A stretch of DNA of 19,311 nucleotides from DASVUC01 sp036387255 (GTDB taxonomy: Bacteria; Planctomycetota; Phycisphaerae; Tepidisphaerales; Tepidisphaeraceae), in the NCBI GenBank assembly GCA_036387255.1, contig DASVUC010000188.1:1-19311 (forward strand). Direction: 5' to 3'. Each line of letters opens with the position of its first letter. Position 1 is the first letter of the stretch. The notes beneath the pieces were generated by a model. That model had not been told where the DNA came from. It made no database searches and saw nothing but the letters and a program-made list of their open reading frames with translations. Shown here piece after piece: positions 7,220-13,908 of the stretch. The position numbers were made by a program, and so were the translations under genes.

Positions 7220-7248
7220 AAGCCCCCGGATAGCTATCCAGGGGCTTT
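7220..7248 (+). terminator. Intrinsic terminator of the atp operon, overlapping the convergent DUF72 stop
   Basis: AAGCCCC (7220-7226) pairs with GGGGCTT (7241-7247) around the palindrome GGATAGCTATCC (7228-7239), with one C-A mismatch. A short T run and a T-rich tail (GTCGTT) follow. The stop codon of the opposing DUF72 gene (7234-7236) lies inside the stem, so one element serves the ends of both converging units. Confidence 0.75.
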
Positions 7249-8175
7249 GTCGTTGGGTCCTGCTTTGCTCGCAGCGGCACACCTGCGGATGCGCTTCAGC
7301 TGCGAAAGAAAGCTGCGCGCGTTGTGGATCGCGTAGCCTTCGCGATCATTGTTGAAGTAGGCCCAGACTTTGTCCGCGCCGCTGTCTTTCACGCGCTGCG
7401 TCCACACCGCCAGTTCTTCCGGCGAGTAATTATGCCGATACCATCGCTGCGTGCCGTGAAATCGCAAATAAAGCTCATCCGTCGTCTTCACCAGTTCATC
7501 CGGCAACCTCGGGCCGCTGCACGAGCAGAACGTGATGTTGGCGTCGCGAAAGGCCTGATACACGTCCTCGCGCCACCAACTCTTGTGCCGAAACTCGACC
7601 ACGTTGCGGTACGCGGGATCGAGCTGCCCCACGATGCGCTTCAGGCTCGCCTTTGAGTACCGAAAGCTTGGCGGCAACTGGAACAGGAAACAGCCCATTC
7701 GTTTCCCCAGCAACTGCGCGATCAGATAAAAATCCTTCACCAGCGTCTTCGTCCCGACGAAGCGCTTGGTGTGCGTGATCATTTCGTTGGCTTTGATCGT
7801 GTAGATGAACTTCGCGCTCGTCGCCTGGCGGTTCCACGTCTCCACCGTCTTCAGCGTGGGCCAGGAGTAAAACGGGGCGTTCAGTTCCACCGTTGAAAAC
7901 TGGCTCGCGTAGAAGTTGAACCACTGACTGCTCGGCGAACCTTCCGGATAAAAGCAGTTTTTCCAGTGCCAGTAGTACCAACCCGAGCAGCCGATGAAGA
8001 ATTTGCCCGTGAGCTTTGGCCGTCTATAAGCGAGGCCCGCCTGCTCCTTTTCGAGAAGCAGGCGAGCCTGATGCATTGCCGCGGCGCGGTGGACATTCTG
8101 CTCGCGCTGCTTGGCTCGTCGCTCTTCGCGACGTTGCCGCCACAGCGCCCGAGACTCGTCCGCCGTCAGGGTCAT
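7234..8175 (-). CDS. DUF72 (YecE-like) family protein
   Basis: A 313-residue protein with a DUF72 TIM-barrel-like domain from about residue 58. Family motifs in order: GCSGWYYWHW (62-71), VELNAPFY (96-103), GCFLFQLPPSF (161-171), VVEFRHKSWW (192-201), YLRFHG (236-241) and YFNND (273-277) with A-x-x-N-A. The biochemical role of DUF72 is not established. The first 57 residues are an Arg/Gln/Glu-rich extension not typical of the domain. The ATG at 8175 directly abuts the TAA of the upstream membrane-protein gene (TAA-ATG), which supports this start and translational coupling. It is the last gene of a three-gene unit with the SDR gene. Confidence 0.9.
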   Translation of the reverse strand: MTLTADESRALWRQRREERRAKQREQNVHRAAAMHQARLLLEKEQAGLAYRRPKLTGKFFIGCSGWYYWHWKNCFYPEGSPSSQWFNFYASQFSTVELNAPFYSWPTLKTVETWNRQATSAKFIYTIKANEMITHTKRFVGTKTLVKDFYLIAQLLGKRMGCFLFQLPPSFRYSKASLKRIVGQLDPAYRNVVEFRHKSWWREDVYQAFRDANITFCSCSGPRLPDELVKTTDELYLRFHGTQRWYRHNYSPEELAVWTQRVKDSGADKVWAYFNNDREGYAIHNARSFLSQLKRIRRCAAASKAGPNDKAPG

Positions 8176-8661
8176 TTACAGCCCCGACGTAGCATGGGCG
8201 CCGGTGTCGCGCATGCTGCTCGCGGGCAGGCCTTGCGCCGTCCCTCGATTCGCGCTTCGATTCTGCGAAACGCGGTATTGCGCCAGATCATCCTCGTTCA
8301 CCGCATAATGATCCGCCGGCATTTGCGTCTCGGTCATCGGGGCGGCGGCGATGTCGAACATGCCCATGCCGAGGCAAAACGCGGTGGTGCTGAAATCATC
8401 TTCATCCGTCACGAACGGAATCGCCGCCAGCGAAGCGCCGCCGACGCTGTCCATTACCAGGTGCGCCTTCATCGGGATCAGCTTGTAGAGGCCCAGTTCA
8501 TGCCGGGTCAGCAGCGCGTAACCAAGCTTGCCCAGCGCCAGCGCAGTGATTGCATCGCGCGTCTCCTGCTTGCAAGGCAGCAAGCGCGGCACGGTAAGGA
8601 ACGCGCCCACCGTCAGAAAATCCAGAATGCCGTGCATCTTCGTCGAAATCGGCTTGTACAT
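8176..8661 (-). CDS. Small polytopic membrane protein of unknown function
   Basis: This 161-residue protein has about four hydrophobic segments (about 10-29, 38-55, 66-85 and 90-108). It carries conserved-looking polar spots: KMHGILD near the N-terminus, LTRHELGLYKLIPMKAH and HLVMD in the middle. A hydrophilic tail of about 45 residues contains QMPADHYAVNEDD. The repeated HGILD/HLVMD pattern hints at an internal two-helix repeat, as in small SPW-like membrane proteins, but I do not assign it to a family. A strong GGAGG (8667-8671 on the minus strand) precedes the ATG. It lies 26 nt after the SDR gene and abuts the DUF72 gene, so the three are almost surely co-transcribed. Confidence 0.75.
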   Translation of the reverse strand: MYKPISTKMHGILDFLTVGAFLTVPRLLPCKQETRDAITALALGKLGYALLTRHELGLYKLIPMKAHLVMDSVGGASLAAIPFVTDEDDFSTTAFCLGMGMFDIAAAPMTETQMPADHYAVNEDDLAQYRVSQNRSANRGTAQGLPASSMRDTGAHATSGL

Positions 8662-8687
8662 AACAACCTCCAGCTAAGAACAAGGGT

Positions 8688-9725
8688 CTAAAGGCCAACA
8701 GTTTGTTTTCGAGGTTCGCGTGCGAGCTCTGTCCCCAGCACCGCCGCCGTGGCGAGGCCGAGCAATCCAAAGATGGCGGCCGCTGCAAACGGATGCAGCG
8801 TGGCCGTGGTGTAGAAGCTATGCCGCATGACATAGCCGTTGTAGTTCCCGCGCTCGCGACCACCCTCGCCGGGGCGATACAGTCCATCTAACCGCCGGCC
8901 GCTCGAGCGCTCGCCCGACTGCTGCTGCGAATACATCGTCTTTTCCATGACACGATCGGTCATGCGCGGCGCCAGCTTCTCCATCACGCTGAAGGTCTTG
9001 GCGCTGGAGCCAACGAACACATCGCGAACTGGATGCACGCAGGCGTGCAGGATCGCCCGAGCCACCGTCTCCGGCGCATACACCGGCGGCGGATTCTTCG
9101 GCTCGTTCGGCAGATAGTTCCGCGCGTGCTCCGTGTAAGGCGTATCAATGGCGCCGGGCTTCACCAGCGTCACGGAGACCGGCAGCTTGTCCGCTTCGAT
9201 CTCCATCCGCAGCGAATCGGTAAATGCCCGCACCGCAAACTTGCTCGCGCAGTACATTCCCTGGTACGGGATCGCTCGATCTGAGAGGGTTGAACCAACG
9301 TTGATGAGCGCGCCGCCCCGCTTCGTCAAAACGTTCAGCGCCGCACGCGACCCGTAGACGACGCCCCAGAAGTTTGTCTCAAAGAGCCGGCGGTAATCTT
9401 CAACCGGTACATCATTCAATTTGCCGTAGACAGATACGCCGGCGTTGTTGATCCACGTGTCGAACCCGCCGAACCGCGCGACGGCCGCATCCGCGAGCCG
9501 GTTGCAGTCGCCTTCATTCCCGACATCCGTCACCACCGCAATCGCTTCCCCGCCGGCGGCGCTGATCTCCTGCTCCAGGTTCCGCAGCGCCTGCTCGTTA
9601 CGCGACCCGAGGACAAGCTTTGCTCCCGCTTTGGCAGCCATGCGCGCCGTGGTGAGACCGATGCCGCTCGACGCCCCTGTGATCACTATCACCTGCTGTT
9701 GAAGTGGCCGAAGTCGGATCGCCAA
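8688..9725 (-). CDS. Short-chain dehydrogenase/reductase with C-terminal membrane anchor
   Basis: The protein has 345 residues. A classical SDR Rossmann domain fills the first 250: cofactor motif TGASSGIG (16-23), NNAG (93-96), N118, S145, and the catalytic pair Y158/K162 in YCASK. R42 after the second strand (GSR) suggests NADP(H) preference. A linker rich in Arg/Gly/Ser (about 270-300) leads to a hydrophobic segment (about 311-333), so the enzyme is probably tethered to the inner membrane. SDRs with such a tail and the PGAIDTPY loop are often generic; the substrate cannot be told. The start is a TTG with GGAGG 4 nt upstream (9730-9734); no better start is in frame. A GGTGC-TTCG-GCACC hairpin (minus strand, 9764-9777) lies in the leader. 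First gene of a three-gene unit. Confidence 0.9.
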   Translation of the reverse strand: MAIRLRPLQQQVIVITGASSGIGLTTARMAAKAGAKLVLGSRNEQALRNLEQEISAAGGEAIAVVTDVGNEGDCNRLADAAVARFGGFDTWINNAGVSVYGKLNDVPVEDYRRLFETNFWGVVYGSRAALNVLTKRGGALINVGSTLSDRAIPYQGMYCASKFAVRAFTDSLRMEIEADKLPVSVTLVKPGAIDTPYTEHARNYLPNEPKNPPPVYAPETVARAILHACVHPVRDVFVGSSAKTFSVMEKLAPRMTDRVMEKTMYSQQQSGERSSGRRLDGLYRPGEGGRERGNYNGYVMRHSFYTTATLHPFAAAAIFGLLGLATAAVLGTELAREPRKQTVGL

Positions 9726-9763
9726 GAGACCTCCGGTTCAATCGCTCCAGAGGCAGCAACCGG

Positions 9764-9777
9764 GGTGCCGAAGCACC
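9764..9777 (-). promoter_or_regulatory. UUCG-capped hairpin in the leader of the SDR gene
   Basis: On the minus strand GGTGC-TTCG-GCACC forms a 5-bp stem closed by a stable UUCG tetraloop, about 30 nt before the Shine-Dalgarno of the SDR gene. It may be a leader structure or a chance palindrome. The rest of 9778-9828 shows nothing I can name. Confidence 0.3.
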
Positions 9778-9828
9778 ACTTTCATGGGTAGAGCTCGGTT
9801 TCACTCACGCACGACATCGGCCATGCCC

Positions 9829-9857
9829 TTGCTTTTTGCGCCCGCCCCCGCTACTTT
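9829..9857 (+). promoter_or_regulatory. Candidate rpmA promoter
   Basis: TTGCTT (9829-9834), 17-base C-rich spacer, TACTTT (9852-9857). Each box matches the consensus at three of six positions, but the spacing and pyrimidine-rich spacer copy the better promoters upstream of atpZ and kdsB. It predicts a leader of about 105 nt. Confidence 0.3.
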
Positions 9858-9970
9858 TCTTCCCCTTCCGCTGAACCTGCACGGGCCGTGGAGCGTTCTA
9901 CTCCTGTCCCGGCTTATTCTGCGGGAACTCCTGATCAGATAACGAGATAGAACAAGAGAGGTATGCTTCC

Positions 9971-10219
9971 ATGGCACATAAGAAAGGTCAAGGCTCCACC
10001 AAGAACGGCCGCGACAGCAACCCGCAATATCGCGGCGTCAAGGCGTACGGTGGTCAACTCGTCACCGCCGGCTCAATTATCATCCGCCAGCGCGGTACCA
10101 AGTTCGAACCGGGCTTCAATGTCGGCCTCGGCAGCGACTACACGATCTTCGCGCTCAAAGATGGCACCGTTGAGTTTCAGGGCCGAAAGGTCCACGTCCG
10201 CACCGCGGCGACGGCTTAA
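9971..10219 (+). CDS. rpmA: 50S ribosomal protein L27
   Basis: The 82-residue L27 sits near the peptidyl-transferase centre. The N-terminus MAHKKGQGSTKNGRDS is diagnostic (its flexible tail reaches the P-site tRNA) and is followed by YRGVKAYGGQLVTAGSIIIRQRG and the usual beta-barrel core. It has no cleavable Firmicute-type N-terminal extension. AGAGAGG at 9955-9961 is the ribosome site. Its normal partner rplU (L21) is not upstream; an SDR gene in the opposite direction is there instead. The obgE gene, another usual neighbour, follows after one unknown gene. A terminator closes the unit 25 nt downstream. Confidence 0.98.
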   Translation: MAHKKGQGSTKNGRDSNPQYRGVKAYGGQLVTAGSIIIRQRGTKFEPGFNVGLGSDYTIFALKDGTVEFQGRKVHVRTAATA

Positions 10220-10244
10220 GCAGGTCTTGAATCAGTAATGTGAC

Positions 10245-10273
10245 AAAGCGGTCTTATGGGCCGCTTTTCTTTT
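10245..10273 (+). terminator. Intrinsic terminator after rpmA
   Basis: AAAGCGG (10245-10251) pairs with CCGCTTT (10261-10267) across a 9-nt loop, followed by TCTTTT. It separates rpmA from the following unknown gene and obgE. Confidence 0.75.
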
Positions 10274-10298
10274 GCGCTAAATCAAATTGGCTCGAGAA

Positions 10299-10718
10299 AT
10301 GGTGGTCGTTGACACGCCAGTCTCTCCACACGAACGGCGTCGGCACGCAATCGCACTGATTGTGATATTGCTGATTTCCGGCGTCTCCGCCTGGCCGGTG
10401 GTCCGTTATGCGGCGAAGCTGGGCAGCGTCTCGGTGCAAGTGACTAACGACGGAGCCGATTCCCTCAGCGGCGTCATCGTGCGCGTCACAGGTGCGGAAA
10501 AGTTACTCGGCGATCTCAAGCCGGGCGAAACGAAGAGCGTTAACATTCGCTGCACAGGCGATTCCCACGTCACGCTGATCTACCGCATTGGCACACATAC
10601 GGCTTCTCTCACGCGCGACGCGGATTGCTACTTCGAGTCGGGATACAGCGGCACGGTTGAGATTGACGTGTGCGGCGATGATATCAAGCGGGTCCGCTCG
10701 AACGTCAAAGCGTTCTAA
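10299..10718 (+). CDS. Membrane-anchored protein of unknown function
   Basis: 139 residues from the ATG at 10299; a TTG at 10287 in the same frame is an alternative. A short basic cytoplasmic head (SPHERRRH) is followed by one membrane helix (about 18-36). The remaining 100 residues are beta-rich and outside, with three cysteines (in NIRCTGD, DADCYFE and IDVCGDD). The pattern VSVQVTNDGADSLSGVIVRVTG...GDLKPGETKSVNI looks like an immunoglobulin-like or carboxypeptidase-regulatory-type beta sandwich, but I cannot assign a family. It sits between rpmA and obgE. No clear ribosome site is seen. Its codon use resembles its neighbours, so I take it as real. Confidence 0.65.
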   Translation: MVVVDTPVSPHERRRHAIALIVILLISGVSAWPVVRYAAKLGSVSVQVTNDGADSLSGVIVRVTGAEKLLGDLKPGETKSVNIRCTGDSHVTLIYRIGTHTASLTRDADCYFESGYSGTVEIDVCGDDIKRVRSNVKAF

Positions 10719-10754
10719 GAGGAAATCCCCTTAGCTCCCCCACCCCGGGTGGCA

Positions 10755-10760
10755 TATAGT
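10755..10760 (+). promoter_or_regulatory. Candidate -10 box for obgE
   Basis: TATAGT matches TATAAT at five of six positions and lies 30 nt before the obgE ATG. A weak -35 (TTAGCT) sits 18 nt upstream. This would give obgE a start independent of the preceding gene, with a leader of about 24 nt. Confidence 0.35.
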
Positions 10761-10790
10761 GGCCGCAGAGGATTCGGAGCAGCAGCTAAC

Positions 10791-11798
10791 ATGTTTGTTG
10801 ATGAAGCAGTCATTCACATCAAGGCAGGCGACGGCGGCGCCGGGTGCGTCTCCTTTCGACGGGAGAAGTACATTCCCAAAGGCGGCCCGGACGGCGGCGA
10901 CGGGGGCAACGGCGGGTCCGTGATCTTCGTGGCGGATCCTAACAAGAACACGTTGCTTGATTTCAAGGGCCGGCATCACTGGCACGCCCAGCGCGGCGAA
11001 GCCGGCATGGGGAAGAAGATGGCGGGCATCGCCGGCGAAGATCTTCAGATCAACGTCCCACCGGGAACCATGATTCTGGACGCCGAACACGGCAACATTC
11101 TGGTCGACATGAAGGAGCCGGGAAAGCGCGTGACCATCGCGCGCGGCGGACGCGGGGGCCGCGGGAACTGGCACTTCCGCACCCCTACCAACCAGGCGCC
11201 GCGCTATGCCGAACCTGGCGGCGAAGGGCAGGAACGCAACCTCCGCCTCGAGCTTAAGCTCATCGCCGACGTTGGACTCGTCGGCATGCCCAACGCGGGC
11301 AAGAGCACGCTGCTCAGCGTGATCTCCGCGGCGCGACCGAAGATCGCCGACTACCCTTTCACCACGCTTGAGCCGCAGCTCGGCATCGTCGAGCTGGGCC
11401 AGGATCGCCGCGTTGTCGTCGCTGATATCCCCGGCTTGATTGAAGGCGCGCAGCACGGTGCGGGTCTTGGACACGCGTTCCTGCGCCACATCGAGCGGAC
11501 CAAGATCATCGTCCACATGCTGGACATGTTCCCCAGCGACAATTCAAATCCGGCCGAAAACTATCGGAAGATCCGCAAGGAACTGGAGGCCTTCAGCCCG
11601 GAACTGGCGGGCAAGCGAGAGATCATCGCTGCGAACAAGATGGACATCGCCATAGACAACGAGCCGTTCGAAGAGTTGATGCGCGAGCTCGAAGACAAAG
11701 CGATCTTTGCCATCTCCGGCGTCAGCCGGCAAGGCGTGGAATCGCTTCTGGAAGAGCTCTGGCGCCTGTTGAATGAGAAGCCTGAAGATCAGCAGTAG
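10791..11798 (+). CDS. obgE: GTPase Obg/CgtA
   Basis: A 335-residue ribosome-associated GTPase for 50S maturation and stress control. The glycine-rich Obg fold occupies residues 1-158 (FVDEAVIHIKAGDGGAGC, then GGPDGGDGGNGG and GGRGGRGNWHF). The G domain follows: G1 GMPNAGKS at 165-172, G2 around YPFTT, G3 DIPGLIEGA, G4 ANKMD and G5 in the ISGVS region. There is no C-terminal OCT domain, so it is the short form. I chose the ATG at 10791, which begins at the conserved F-x-D-E, over a GTG at 10749. GGAG at 10776-10779 is 11 nt upstream. It is 12 nt before a DUF1802 gene, probably in one transcript. Confidence 0.97.
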   Translation: MFVDEAVIHIKAGDGGAGCVSFRREKYIPKGGPDGGDGGNGGSVIFVADPNKNTLLDFKGRHHWHAQRGEAGMGKKMAGIAGEDLQINVPPGTMILDAEHGNILVDMKEPGKRVTIARGGRGGRGNWHFRTPTNQAPRYAEPGGEGQERNLRLELKLIADVGLVGMPNAGKSTLLSVISAARPKIADYPFTTLEPQLGIVELGQDRRVVVADIPGLIEGAQHGAGLGHAFLRHIERTKIIVHMLDMFPSDNSNPAENYRKIRKELEAFSPELAGKREIIAANKMDIAIDNEPFEELMRELEDKAIFAISGVSRQGVESLLEELWRLLNEKPEDQQ

Positions 11799-11810
11799 TG
11801 GAGATTTCGC

Positions 11811-12377
11811 GTGTCTCTCCCGAGTTCAATGAAGATCGCGCTGAAGGAGTGGGCGGTCGTCTGCAATGCGCTTGCCGCTGGCACGCAAATCATCCTTCTG
11901 CGCAAAGGCGGGATCTACGAAGCCGCCGGTGAGTTCGAGGTGGAACATGCCGAGTTTCTGCTGTTCCCCACGTACCTCCACCAGGACCGGGAGATGGTGA
12001 AGCCGAACCTGCGCGATGCGGTTGACAAACGCGTTACCGAGCCCGGCGAGATCATCATCTCCGCAGCTGGCGTCGTGACCGACATCATTCAGCTCCAATC
12101 ACGCCAGCAGATGGACAGGCTCGAAAATCAACACATCTGGACGCCGCCGCTGATCGACATGCGCTTCAACTACCGGCCCGAAAATCCGCTGTACCTCCTG
12201 CTGATCCGGGCATACCGGCTTGAAGTTCCGCAGCTCATCGTAAATACCCCCGCCTACGCCGGGTGCAAGAGTTGGGTGCCGCTGGAGCCGCCGGTGGATA
12301 TTCTGCGGACAGCGCCAGCACTGGACGAGCAGGAGTTTCAGAAGGCACGGGATCAAATCATCCGCCTGATCAATTAG
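11811..12377 (+). CDS. DUF1802 family protein
   Basis: The 188-residue product carries the DUF1802 signature at its N-terminus (ALKEWAVVCNALAAG, then QIILLRKGGI and FLLFPTYLHQ), ending in a W/P-rich C-terminal half (CKSWVPLEPPVDI). The function of DUF1802 is not known. The GTG at 11811 has GGAG at 11800-11803, 7 nt away, so I prefer it to the ATG at 11829. It closely follows obgE (12 nt), so it may share its transcript. It converges on hisH, with a TCACCCC-GGGGTGA hairpin between them. Residues S5-S6 and the short N-terminal lead before M7 would be lost if the later start is used, without touching the domain. Confidence 0.85.
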   Translation: MSLPSSMKIALKEWAVVCNALAAGTQIILLRKGGIYEAAGEFEVEHAEFLLFPTYLHQDREMVKPNLRDAVDKRVTEPGEIIISAAGVVTDIIQLQSRQQMDRLENQHIWTPPLIDMRFNYRPENPLYLLLIRAYRLEVPQLIVNTPAYAGCKSWVPLEPPVDILRTAPALDEQEFQKARDQIIRLIN

Positions 12378-12413
12378 AGACTTCGAAGGTAGTGGGCGCC
12401 TTGCATGACGCGG

Positions 12414-12431
12414 TCACCCCTACAGGGGTGA
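12414..12431. terminator. Hairpin between converging DUF1802 and hisH genes
   Basis: TCACCCC-TACA-GGGGTGA: a 7-bp perfect stem just before the hisH stop codon (12433-12435). There is no T-tract on either strand, so it is at most a weak or Rho-assisted bidirectional terminator. Confidence 0.4.
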
Positions 12432-12432
12432 G

Positions 12433-13047
12433 CTACATCTCGGCGAAGTTCTGGAGCATCTTCAGGCCAACGCGCTGGCTTTTTTCGGGGTGGAATTGCG
12501 TGGCCATAATGTTGTCGCGCCAGATGCTGCTGACGAAGGAATCGCCGTAGCTGGTGGTGGTGGCGATCACGTTGGGGTCGGCGGGGACGACGTGGTAGCT
12601 ATGGACGAAGTAGACGCCGGCGTTATCGGGCAGGTCCTTGAGCAGCGGGGATTTCTTCTGAACGTCGAGTTGATTCCAGCCCATGTGCGGCACTTTGAGC
12701 TTCAGGCGCTCGTCAACGTCGAAGCGGACGCACTTGCCTTTGAGGACGCCGAGGCCGCGGTGCTCGCCGTCCTCGTAGCCGACGTCGAACAGCATCTGCA
12801 GCCCGAGGCAGATGCCCAGGAAGGGCTTGCCGTTGTTGATGTGCTGGATGATCGGATCGGCAAGGCCGCTGTCGCGGAGGGTGGCGACCGCGTCGGCGAA
12901 AGCGCCGACGCCGGGGAGGACAACCTTATCCGCTTTGGCGACATCTTCGGCTTTGGAAATGATGTCGGCGCGATGGCCGACCTGCTCAAATGCTTTTTGT
13001 ACCGAGCGAAGGTTGGCCATGCCGTAGTCGACGATTGCAATGGACAT
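12433..13047 (-). CDS. hisH: Imidazole glycerol phosphate synthase, glutaminase subunit
   Basis: HisH supplies ammonia from glutamine to HisF in the fifth step of histidine synthesis. The 204 residues show the class-I glutaminase triad: C80 in GICLGLQ, H186 and E188 in FHPEKS. The opening IVDYGMANLRSV and the HisH-typical VPHMGWNQL, YFVHSY and ATQFHPEKS confirm HisH rather than another amidotransferase. Length is normal. GAGGA at 13057-13061 (minus strand) overlaps the stop of the upstream toxin gene, so hisH is read from the toxin-antitoxin transcript unless an internal promoter exists. No hisF, hisA or other his gene is in the window. A HisH paralogue used in sugar amination is possible but less likely. 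Confidence 0.95.
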   Translation of the reverse strand: MSIAIVDYGMANLRSVQKAFEQVGHRADIISKAEDVAKADKVVLPGVGAFADAVATLRDSGLADPIIQHINNGKPFLGICLGLQMLFDVGYEDGEHRGLGVLKGKCVRFDVDERLKLKVPHMGWNQLDVQKKSPLLKDLPDNAGVYFVHSYHVVPADPNVIATTTSYGDSFVSSIWRDNIMATQFHPEKSQRVGLKMLQNFAEM

Positions 13048-13059
13048 CTTTGGAGTTCC

Positions 13060-13554
13060 TCAATCTGTCTCGTTGGCCAGCGAAAGCGCGCGCTGGCGGA
13101 GTTCTGTGGACACGAAGAAGTTCAGGTCGAGAATGAGCTTATCGAGGATCGGCTTGACCGACTGGATTAGATTGCGCTTCTTCGCTCTCAACAAAATGCC
13201 GATCGTCCCGATCGGTTGGATCCCAGCCAGTTCAGCGGCTGAGCGACCTGCCTGATCATCCATAAGGAGAGCGTTTGCGCCCAGTTCAATCGCAAGCGCA
13301 AGCGCTTCAGTTTCTCCTGGATGGAGGACTCCGTAGCGTGGTTGCACGTGAGCAAGCGTGTGCGGGGCCTGGAGGATGAGCCCAGGCAGAGTCTGGAAAT
13401 CAATGGGCGCAAACGCGCCGCTCGGATTCGCCAGTTCGTTAACGACCGCGGGTGGAACGAGAACTTTGCCAAACAACGCCGGCAGGATGTCAATGTGGCT
13501 GATGTGAACCAAGCAACGGATCGGCGAGGTGTCACTGACGACGACGACGATCAC
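13060..13554 (-). CDS. PIN-domain toxin, DUF3368 family
   Basis: A 164-residue probable ribonuclease toxin. The PIN-domain acidic residues are present: D8 in SDTSPI, E40 in VVNEL, E81 in HPGETEAL and D99/D100 in LLMDDQAGR. The tail GTIGILLRAKKRNLI is typical of DUF3368. It starts with GTG at 13554, one base after the stop of the antitoxin gene (TGA at 13556-13558), so translation is coupled. These toxins pair with UPF0175 antitoxins, as here, and are thought to cleave RNA. All catalytic acids are intact, so it is probably active unless silenced. It lies 12 nt upstream of hisH. Confidence 0.9.
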   Translation of the reverse strand: MIVVVVSDTSPIRCLVHISHIDILPALFGKVLVPPAVVNELANPSGAFAPIDFQTLPGLILQAPHTLAHVQPRYGVLHPGETEALALAIELGANALLMDDQAGRSAAELAGIQPIGTIGILLRAKKRNLIQSVKPILDKLILDLNFFVSTELRQRALSLANETD

Positions 13555-13555
13555 G

Positions 13556-13801
13556 TCAGATCCCCAATAGATCCAACGCTCTCAGATCATTTTCCAGATC
13601 CTCAAGGGTGGGCCGATACGCCGGAATCTTCCGCTGGAAGAGTTCTCTTTCCATCTCCGGGCGTTCTAACTGGGCGAGCTTTCCGGCCATGGGAAGCGAG
13701 ATCTTGCCTGCATCGAAGAGGCGGCACGCGAACTCGATGAGGGCTTCCCGCTCAGAAAGACCGACTTGTTTAAGGACGTCGTCAGGGATGGTCAGAGGCA
13801 T
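13556..13801 (-). CDS. UPF0175 family antitoxin
   Basis: The 81-residue protein has the UPF0175 layout: a short N-terminal strand region (LTIPDDVLKQVGLSE), an ALIEFACRLFDAGKISLPMAGKLA helix pair, an ERPEMERELFQRKIP segment, and an acidic tail (LEDLENDLRALDLLGI) that would block the toxin. I chose the ATG at 13801, which has GGAG (minus strand, 13807-13810) 5 nt upstream. A longer open frame to 14083 only covers the complement of the ompA-family gene and its terminator. Such antitoxins usually bind their own promoter; an extended -10 lies directly upstream. Confidence 0.88.
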   Translation of the reverse strand: MPLTIPDDVLKQVGLSEREALIEFACRLFDAGKISLPMAGKLAQLERPEMERELFQRKIPAYRPTLEDLENDLRALDLLGI

Positions 13802-13816
13802 GATCGCTCCGGCCAA

Positions 13817-13825
13817 ATTATAGCA
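13817..13825 (-). promoter_or_regulatory. Extended -10 promoter of the toxin-antitoxin operon
   Basis: On the minus strand TGC-TATAAT: a perfect -10 with the TGn extension, which can work without a good -35 (none is seen). Transcription would start near 13810, giving a leader of only about 9 nt with GGAG at its very start. Confidence 0.65.
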
Positions 13826-13839
13826 TGGTGAGATGCGAG

Positions 13840-13881
13840 CGCGCAGAAAGAATCTCGACCCGGGTTGAGCCGGATCGAGAT
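13840..13881 (-). terminator. Intrinsic terminator of the OmpA-domain gene
   Basis: On the minus strand ATCTCGA pairs with TCGAGAT, then a T-C mismatch region and CCGG/CCGG with loop CTCAAC, followed by TCTTTCT. The stem spans 13852-13881 and lies 28 nt after the OmpA-domain stop. It insulates the downstream toxin-antitoxin promoter. Confidence 0.6.
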
Positions 13882-13908
13882 CGTTGTTGGCTTGTTCGGT
13901 TGCTGGAA

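Noticed and set aside
10749..10790. GTG start of obgE adding 14 residues
   Set aside because: Obg proteins begin with M-F-x-D; the ATG at 10791 gives that exactly, and the extension overlaps the candidate -10 box.
12433..13047. hisH as a sugar-amination (surface polysaccharide) amidotransferase rather than histidine synthesis
   Set aside because: The neighbourhood has no N-sugar synthesis genes at this spot and the HisH motifs are canonical; it remains possible only if a second hisH exists.
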